Source: Desulfurococcales archaeon
GTDB lineage: Archaea; Thermoproteota; Thermoprotei_A; Sulfolobales; Desulfurococcaceae
Direction of reading: 5' to 3'
Length of the DNA: 10,003 nucleotides
NCBI GenBank assembly: GCA_027064845.1
Contig: JAMOPC010000317.1
Coordinates: forward strand, 1 to 10,003
This document shows, piece by piece, positions 6,411 through 10,003 of the stretch. Each line of letters begins with the position of its first letter. Position 1 is the stretch's first letter. Position numbers and translations under genes: made by a program. Below the pieces are notes generated by a model. It was not told the origin of the DNA and did not search any database. It saw nothing but the letters and a program-made list of their open reading frames with translations.

Positions 6411-7325
6411 ATGATAGATGCATTCATAAGCTTGCTTGCTGGTATGAGCTCGGTATTCTTAGCTTATTACTTAGCAGCACTGGGACATGCAATAGTTGAG
6501 AAGAGTGGGGTATTGAACCTAGCAATAGATGGCATATTTGCATTATCAGTAGCTGTCGCCTATGCTGAAGCAGTTTATACAAATAACAATATCCTAGCAT
6601 CATTACTATTAACAGCAATTGTGGCTGCATTATTTGGAATGTTATTAGCATTCCTAGTGACAAAATTCCCAATAAGCCATGGAGCAACGGGACTTTCAAT
6701 GATGTTCTTAGGATATGGATTAGCAAGTCTAGTAGGATTGCCAGCAAGGAACCTGCAGGGATCAATTAGGGGATTAGAAATAGGTTATACCATAGATGTT
6801 TATAACCCAGTATGGATAGCTGTATATGTTGCAATAGTGCTGATTGGTCTAGGAGCGTTATTCCTCATAAACAAGACAAAGATCGGTGCAGCAATAAGAG
6901 CTGCAGGAGAAGATCCTGCAGCGGCTGAAGCACTTGGTGTAAACGTGTTAATGGTTAGGTTATTTGCTGGAGCATTAGGATTTGCACTAATAGGATTGGG
7001 CGGAGCAATATTTGAGCTAGCATATGTGCAGGTGTGGAGTGAAGGTACTGGTATGGGTCATGGATGGCTAGCATTCGCTATATCCCTAAGTGCTGGTAGA
7101 CATCCACTACTACTAATACTCTCGTCCAGTGTCTTCGCCGGGCTAGTCAAGTACATGACAACGATCCAGGCAATGTACAATATATCTACAGAGCTTGCAA
7201 AGATGTTGCCATTCATTGCAGCTATACTAGCAATGGTAATATTTATGGCAACACCCCTGAGAAGAAGATTAGCACCACCAAAGAGCTTAGGAAAGATCTA
7301 CTTCAGAGAAGAGAGAACTGTTTAA
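6411..7325 (+). CDS. Nucleoside-type ABC importer permease, second subunit (BPD_transp_2 family)
   Basis: This is the partner of the preceding permease; together they form the heterodimeric channel. It has 304 residues and about eight to nine hydrophobic segments, a typical length for the smaller permease. EKSGVLNLAIDGIF (30-43) corresponds to the family motif ExxGxxNLGxEG, here with Ile-Asp in place of Gly-Ile-Glu. RAAGEDPAAAEALGV (about 163-177) is the characteristic cytoplasmic coupling loop (RAxGExPxAAxxxGI). GHGWLAFAISLSAGRHP near the C-terminal third matches the conserved GxxxxAxAxxxxGRxxP segment. ATG 6411 is chosen because a strong ribosome-binding site precedes it. It is the last gene of the operon and is followed by a long pyrimidine-rich terminator. 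As with its partner, the solute is inferred from family membership only. Confidence 0.88.
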   Translation: MIDAFISLLAGMSSVFLAYYLAALGHAIVEKSGVLNLAIDGIFALSVAVAYAEAVYTNNNILASLLLTAIVAALFGMLLAFLVTKFPISHGATGLSMMFLGYGLASLVGLPARNLQGSIRGLEIGYTIDVYNPVWIAVYVAIVLIGLGALFLINKTKIGAAIRAAGEDPAAAEALGVNVLMVRLFAGALGFALIGLGGAIFELAYVQVWSEGTGMGHGWLAFAISLSAGRHPLLLILSSSVFAGLVKYMTTIQAMYNISTELAKMLPFIAAILAMVIFMATPLRRRLAPPKSLGKIYFREERTV

Positions 7326-7334
7326 ACCCAAACA

Positions 7335-7389
7335 TCTTTTTCTTCTTTTCTCACTTCTCTCCTCTTATATCCTCCTATTTATCTAGGAG
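7335..7389 (+). terminator. Pyrimidine-rich terminator with small hairpin after the importer operon
   Basis: From 7335 to 7365 the + strand is almost entirely T and C, with several T-runs, as expected of archaeal termination regions. It is followed by a 6-bp hairpin, CTCCTA (7372-7377) with TAGGAG (7384-7389), loop TTTATC. The T-rich part is the more credible signal; the hairpin may be incidental. Confidence 0.6.
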
Positions 7390-7404
7390 AAATACTGATT
7401 AATA

Positions 7405-7413
7405 CTTTATAAG
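7405..7413 (+). promoter_or_regulatory. TATA box for the Nmad3-like gene and its partner
   Basis: CTTTATAAG is a near-ideal archaeal TATA box. Transcription would start near 7433-7438, leaving a leader of about 17-22 nt. The leader carries GGGGATC (7438-7444), a partial Shine-Dalgarno match 10 nt before the ATG at 7455. It sits just after the terminator of the preceding operon. Confidence 0.6.
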
Positions 7414-7454
7414 TTAGACGTAGACTAGATAGAGTTTGGGGATCTGATAATACC

Positions 7455-8189
7455 ATGGCAAAAACACTATTACTCAGAGTATACGCTGAATCAGCTAATG
7501 GAGGAATATATAGTATCTTATGGGAAAACTGTTTAACGATTCTGCCAATCCCGGAGAGACAAACACTCAGGAATGATCCTCAGCACTTAAGGATGGATAA
7601 GATCATTGATAAATGTACTAATAAACCGATCAAAGAATTTTACCCCAAAAGAATAAGGGAGAAATATTTATATGTTCACTACGATCCAAGATTAGACAAA
7701 GGTTTCTATACAGACTACTATATGCCAAAAGGCAGGCTCCCGAAAAAGAAAGACAAGCGACTAGGTGAAAATGATTTATTATTATTCATGGCAGGCATAA
7801 TAAAGAGAGAAAAACAAAGCAGCACAAAAATACCTAGCATCAATAAATACAATAAGAATGGCAAAGCAGGAATATTCATTATTGGAGGCATAATAGTTGA
7901 GGAAATAATAGATACTGAAGAAATAGGGTGGAAAAAAGCGATTAAGAAATATCCGGAACTAAAACTGAGTCCACACTATTATAGATATAGAGATAAACCA
8001 GTAGCAGTTATTGGGAAATCATTTATTCTAGAAGAACCATATCCCCTGACGATATTTCCAAGAATAATAAATAAGGATGCATACCAATTACTAGGAAAAG
8101 AAATACTCTATAACATGATTCGGAACAATTTCCGTAGATCAAGGGTTTTCGAGACAAACCTCGATAAAATACTGAAGATACTCAAATAA
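7455..8189 (+). CDS. Nmad3-like (nucleotide modification associated domain 3) protein
   Basis: This is a soluble, very basic protein of 244 residues with no signal peptide. Its motif order resembles the Nmad3 family, proposed from comparative genomics to be linked to nucleic-acid base modification but without a known reaction. The N-terminus has LLLRVYAES followed by GGIYS (16-20) and LPIPE (30-34). Then come VHYDPRLD (74-81), GENDLLLFMAG (104-114), a hydrophobic strand GIFIIGGIIVEE (139-150) and HYYRYRDKPVAVIGKS (174-189). These match the remembered family order: N-terminal strand, GGxxS, LPIPD/E, HxDPxL, GDLFLFFG, a GxxxVxE strand and a conserved His segment. The family call is from memory of the pattern and is not confirmed by a search. 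It has its own promoter, and a membrane protein gene follows after 21 bp, probably in the same transcript. No modification enzyme is visible nearby. Confidence 0.5.
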   Translation: MAKTLLLRVYAESANGGIYSILWENCLTILPIPERQTLRNDPQHLRMDKIIDKCTNKPIKEFYPKRIREKYLYVHYDPRLDKGFYTDYYMPKGRLPKKKDKRLGENDLLLFMAGIIKREKQSSTKIPSINKYNKNGKAGIFIIGGIIVEEIIDTEEIGWKKAIKKYPELKLSPHYYRYRDKPVAVIGKSFILEEPYPLTIFPRIINKDAYQLLGKEILYNMIRNNFRRSRVFETNLDKILKILK

Positions 8190-8201
8190 ACTAGACTAAA
8201 T

Positions 8202-8207
8202 GGTGAT
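8202..8207 (+). promoter_or_regulatory. Ribosome-binding site of the two-helix membrane protein gene
   Basis: GGTGAT lies 3 nt before ATG 8211, in the 21-nt gap after the Nmad3-like gene. It supports this start and expression from the upstream transcript. Confidence 0.55.
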
Positions 8208-8210
8208 GGA

Positions 8211-9101
8211 ATGAATAAGGAAAGAGTATACCAAGTAACAGCATTGATCGGATTAGCACTAATACTTATTTCTGTATTCTTTCTTCAAACCAGAACAGTA
8301 GTAGTAGTCAAGAAGTTTGATACAGTACACTTACCTGGTGAAACATATATCTCTATACCGGTTTATCTTAAAACAAACGATAATATAACATTCACCACCA
8401 ATACTAGCAATGAGCTATTGATCATACTCTCCTCATCAGAGATCTTGAGTAAGGAAAATAATTATGTAGAAAACATAACGAGATACACTAACATGAACTA
8501 TACATTCAGAGGAAAACCGGGGAAATACTATCTACTAATCATTAATAATAATGATAGAGATATATGGTTCAAGTACAATCTCCTAATCTATAAGGAAAAG
8601 ATAACTGAAAAGTACAATGGTGCAGTATCAATAACTGGCACAATAATCTTATTCGTGTCAATAATTCTATTACTCAATCATAAGATGAAGGAATGGTCGA
8701 AGAAATATCCAGATAGATACATTGAGCCCGGCATAGAGTGTTGGTCACATAAGATAAACAAACATAGATGCAAAATATTCTTACCAGAGATTAATTATGA
8801 ACTACCCAAGCAATTATGGGTTATAATGAAAGAACTAGGATATACAAGGAGAAGAGAATTATCAGAAGAACTTGTCTCTTATGAGAGAAAAATAAGCATT
8901 TTAACGAGGAATAGGGGAAAACCTTGTGAAGTTATCGTATCAGTTGAAGAACCATATTTAACACTCTACTACGAAGTATGGGCACCAATATCATCTGGAA
9001 CAAGAGACCTTCCCTGGATCTTCCGGGAAGCCAAGAAGATCAGGGATTATATCTACGAGAAATATAATGTAGGAAATATATCCTCGAATAAGAATAACTA
9101 A
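8211..9101 (+). CDS. Unrecognised membrane protein with two helices, small external domain and cytoplasmic domain
   Basis: I do not recognise this 296-residue protein. A hydrophobic helix at about 9-26 is followed by an external domain (about 30-135) and a second helix at about 137-156. A charged, probably cytoplasmic C-terminal domain follows (about 157-290). The external domain is rich in alternating hydrophobic strands and carries several N-x-S/T sequons (NIT, NTS, NIT, NYT). It ends with GKPGKYYLLIINNN and further strands, a beta-sandwich pattern somewhat like GOLD/emp24-type domains; that resemblance is only suggestive. The C-terminal domain mixes helices and strands and contains cysteines in CWSHKINKHRC and GKPCEV, without a recognisable catalytic motif. 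It follows the Nmad3-like gene by 21 bp with a GGTGAT ribosome-binding site, so the two are likely one operon. It could be a sensor or receptor, but no function is shown. Confidence 0.75.
   Translation: MNKERVYQVTALIGLALILISVFFLQTRTVVVVKKFDTVHLPGETYISIPVYLKTNDNITFTTNTSNELLIILSSSEILSKENNYVENITRYTNMNYTFRGKPGKYYLLIINNNDRDIWFKYNLLIYKEKITEKYNGAVSITGTIILFVSIILLLNHKMKEWSKKYPDRYIEPGIECWSHKINKHRCKIFLPEINYELPKQLWVIMKELGYTRRRELSEELVSYERKISILTRNRGKPCEVIVSVEEPYLTLYYEVWAPISSGTRDLPWIFREAKKIRDYIYEKYNVGNISSNKNN
9074..9083 (+). promoter_or_regulatory. Possible TATA box for the structured element
   Basis: The purine-rich AGGAAA followed by TATATCC, inside the end of the membrane protein gene, resembles a BRE plus TATA box. 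A start about 25 nt downstream would fall near 9103-9108, just before the GC-rich structured element. This is a weak call in AT-rich coding DNA. Confidence 0.2.
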
Positions 9102-9126
9102 GACATGGAGATGACGAGGAATCCCG

Positions 9127-9184
9127 GGTTAGCTATGAGGGGCACAATATGTGCTCCAATGATAGGGGCCCCGCATAGCTGATC
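9127..9184 (+). ncRNA. GC-rich self-complementary element, possible structured RNA
   Basis: In an AT-rich hyperthermophile genome, GC-rich islands between genes often mark structured RNA. Here 9127-9137 pairs with 9174-9184 (11 bp, two of them G·U), with AGCTATG/CATAGCT as a perfect core. Inside it, GGGGC (9139-9143) has two possible partners. As GGGGCAC it pairs with GTGCTCC (9151-9157) around an AATAT loop (7 bp, one G·U); alternatively it pairs with GCCCC (9168-9172), extending the outer stem by 5 bp past one A/G mismatch. The two states exclude each other. It could be a free-standing small RNA or a leader element of the ferredoxin gene 66 nt downstream. Nothing matches a tRNA, and no known riboswitch class is recognised. 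The strand is inferred from the flanking genes, since the pairing is nearly symmetric. Confidence 0.4.
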
Positions 9185-9229
9185 ATAATATTCCCTAGAG
9201 GAAAACATTATTATCTGAACCAATATTAT
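9185..9229. repeat. 8-bp perfect AT-only inverted repeat upstream of the ferredoxin gene
   Basis: ATAATATT (9185-9192) and AATATTAT (9222-9229) are perfect inverted copies separated by 29 nt. They may flank or include the ferredoxin promoter, or form a second stem after the GC-rich element. Chance is possible because both arms are pure A/T. Confidence 0.3.
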
Positions 9230-9238
9230 AGATTAAAC

Positions 9239-9244
9239 GGGTGA
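9239..9244 (+). promoter_or_regulatory. Ribosome-binding site of the ferredoxin gene
   Basis: GGGTGA lies 6 nt before ATG 9251 and fixes the start. Its presence implies a leadered transcript, so the AT-rich stretch at 9222-9230 is too close to be the TATA box. The promoter must lie further upstream, possibly around 9185-9215. Confidence 0.6.
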
Positions 9245-9250
9245 ACCACT

Positions 9251-9499
9251 ATGGCAAAGTATAAGGTAACTATTGACCCTAGAGATAACTGTATATCAGA
9301 CATGGTATGTGTATCAATATGTCCAGACGTCTTCGAGATGAACCCTGAGGACAACAAGAGCCAGATCGTTGAGAAGTACAGAGTAGATCCTAACAACCTA
9401 GCTGTTGGTATTGTACCAGAGGACTTAAAGAGCTGTGTCGAAGACGCTGCTAATGCTTGTCCAGTACAGATAATTCACGTTGAGCCCGTTGAGGAGTAA
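9251..9499 (+). CDS. Single-cluster ferredoxin, [4Fe-4S] with aspartate ligand (Pyrococcus type)
   Basis: This is a small acidic electron carrier of 82 residues, likely serving ferredoxin-linked oxidoreductases of peptide or sugar breakdown in the cytoplasm. The cluster motif is Cys14-x2-Asp17-x2-Cys20-x3-Cys24-Pro, with the remote ligand Cys70-Pro. This is the arrangement of Pyrococcus furiosus ferredoxin, where Asp replaces the second cysteine ligand and the cluster can switch between [4Fe-4S] and [3Fe-4S]. Cys24 and Cys62 correspond to the pair that forms a disulfide in that protein. About 10-15 extra residues between about 42 and 58 make this form longer than the 66-67 residues of the Pyrococcus protein. 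ATG 9251 is supported by GGGTGA at 9239-9244, 6 nt upstream. The gene stands alone and converges on a minus-strand gene. Confidence 0.93.
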   Translation: MAKYKVTIDPRDNCISDMVCVSICPDVFEMNPEDNKSQIVEKYRVDPNNLAVGIVPEDLKSCVEDAANACPVQIIHVEPVEE

Positions 9500-9522
9500 A
9501 GCAAAACTAGTCTTATGGTATT

Positions 9523-9546
9523 AACAATAACTTGTTTTTTATTGTT
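9523..9546. terminator. Shared hairpin terminator between convergent genes
   Basis: AACAATAA (9523-9530) and TTATTGTT (9539-9546) form a perfect 8-bp stem with an 8-nt loop, and T-rich sequence lies at 9535-9540. It sits 24 nt after the ferredoxin stop and covers the stop codon of the minus-strand gene (TAA on the minus strand, 9539-9541). It may end transcription from both sides; for the minus strand the T-tract is poorer. Confidence 0.5.
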
Positions 9547-10003
9547 CCTCATACAATCCATAAACTAGAAGCCTTCTAATCTTCTCTTTATCGATAATCC
9601 CTTTCTCCCACAAGTCTTTGATCATAAACATTATCTCCGCCAGTTCCTTATCTTTAACCCTAATAATGTATTCATCAACGGGTTCAGCATATTCTAAGAC
9701 ATGCTTAGATAAACCAGACAACTTATCAGGATTAAATCCGACACCATCGAAAACAATTATACCGTGTCCTTCTAATTGCTCCTTAATATCATCGGGTACC
9801 TCGTACTTGGATACTAAGAACATTTTATCAGGACTATAAACTGATTTATAGAGTTGAACAACCTTAACCTCATTAAGCCTAACTCCTTTTCTACCACTTA
9901 GTTTTTCTGCCGCTTCCCTCCTAGTAACACCCAAGACATCAGCTAGTCCATCCCATAATCCCTCAATCCACCTAGTACGCCATTCCTCAGCACTTAGAGG
10001 CTT
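9539..10003 (-). CDS. Unrecognised soluble protein, N-terminus beyond the window
   Basis: The minus-strand frame stays open to the window edge. The 23 codons upstream of TTG 9934 contain no stop and no ATG, GTG or TTG, so the true start is outside and at least 154 residues are visible. A Trp-rich N-terminal part (EEWRTRWIEGLWDGLADVLG) is followed by GVTRREAAEKLSG, which could be a helix-turn-helix-like segment. Next comes an alternating hydrophobic region with VKVVQLYKSVYS, MFLVSKYEVP and GHGIIVFDGVGF. The C-terminus is helical and charged and ends in EEQ. I do not recognise a family. There are no membrane helices, no cysteines and no clear catalytic motif. It converges on the ferredoxin gene with only 39 bp between the stop codons. 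Confidence 0.75.
   Translation of the reverse strand, partial: KPLSAEEWRTRWIEGLWDGLADVLGVTRREAAEKLSGRKGVRLNEVKVVQLYKSVYSPDKMFLVSKYEVPDDIKEQLEGHGIIVFDGVGFNPDKLSGLSKHVLEYAEPVDEYIIRVKDKELAEIMFMIKDLWEKGIIDKEKIRRLLVYGLYEEQ

Noticed and set aside
6424..6765. Minus-strand open frame of 113 codons inside the second permease gene
   Set aside because: It is antisense to a clear permease; its Leu-rich translation is what the reverse of a membrane-protein gene produces by chance.
9111..9182. C/D-box sRNA: AUGACGA (9111-9117) as C box, AUGAUAG (9159-9165) as C' box, CUGA (9179-9182) as D box
   Set aside because: The C and C' boxes each deviate from RUGAUGA, no D' CUGA is present, and the D box lies inside a stable stem. 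The strong hairpin pairing explains the region better.
9120..9190. tRNA gene in the GC-rich stretch
   Set aside because: No cloverleaf, T-loop GTTCGA-type motif or anticodon arm can be laid out on either strand.
9222..9230. AATATTATA as TATA box of the ferredoxin gene
   Set aside because: It lies about 21-29 nt before the ATG, which would give a leaderless transcript and leave the good GGGTGA site unused.
9618..9839. Plus-strand open frame of 73 codons opposite the terminal minus-strand gene
   Set aside because: It is Ser/Leu-rich shadow coding of the opposite strand, without a ribosome-binding site. The minus-strand frame is longer, open to the edge and has normal protein composition.

Overview
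The window reads as chromosomal DNA of a hyperthermophilic crenarchaeon, most likely a member of the Desulfurococcaceae close to Staphylothermus. The evidence is the low GC content, heavy ATA/AGA codon use, GGTGAT-type Shine-Dalgarno sites, T-rich terminators, TATA boxes without bacterial -35/-10 elements, a substrate-binding protein anchored by an N-terminal membrane helix and Thr-rich linker, and a Pyrococcus-type ferredoxin with an aspartate cluster ligand. The genus is inferred from style and was not checked by a search.

Layout. Positions 1-2074 (+) hold a tightly overlapping ECF cobalt/nickel importer: the end of the S component (CbiM-like, cut by the window edge), a PDGLE/CbiN-type small subunit, the T component (CbiQ) and the ATPase (CbiO). 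A 169-bp gap with T-tracts, two small dyads and a probable TATA box precedes a second importer at 2244-7325 (+). This is a BMP/PnrA-type substrate-binding protein, a double-NBD ATPase and two permeases, the layout of nucleoside (or riboflavin) ABC importers. The window therefore carries two complete or near-complete uptake systems, for a metal used in cofactors and for a nucleoside-like solute.

After a pyrimidine-rich terminator and a clear TATA box comes a two-gene unit. The first gene (7455-8189) is a cytoplasmic protein resembling the Nmad3 (nucleotide modification associated) family. The second (8211-9101) is an unrecognised two-helix membrane protein. Positions 9102-9250 contain a GC-rich, strongly self-complementary stretch that could be a small structured RNA or an upstream element of the next gene, a single-cluster ferredoxin (9251-9499, +). 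An unrecognised protein on the minus strand (9539 to beyond the end) converges on the ferredoxin gene, with a shared hairpin between them.

Most of the window is ordinary transport and electron-carrier content. The parts most worth a second look are the GC-rich structured element before the ferredoxin gene, the Nmad3-like/membrane protein pair, and the long insertion in the substrate-binding protein. I found no CRISPR array, insertion sequence, tRNA or rRNA.
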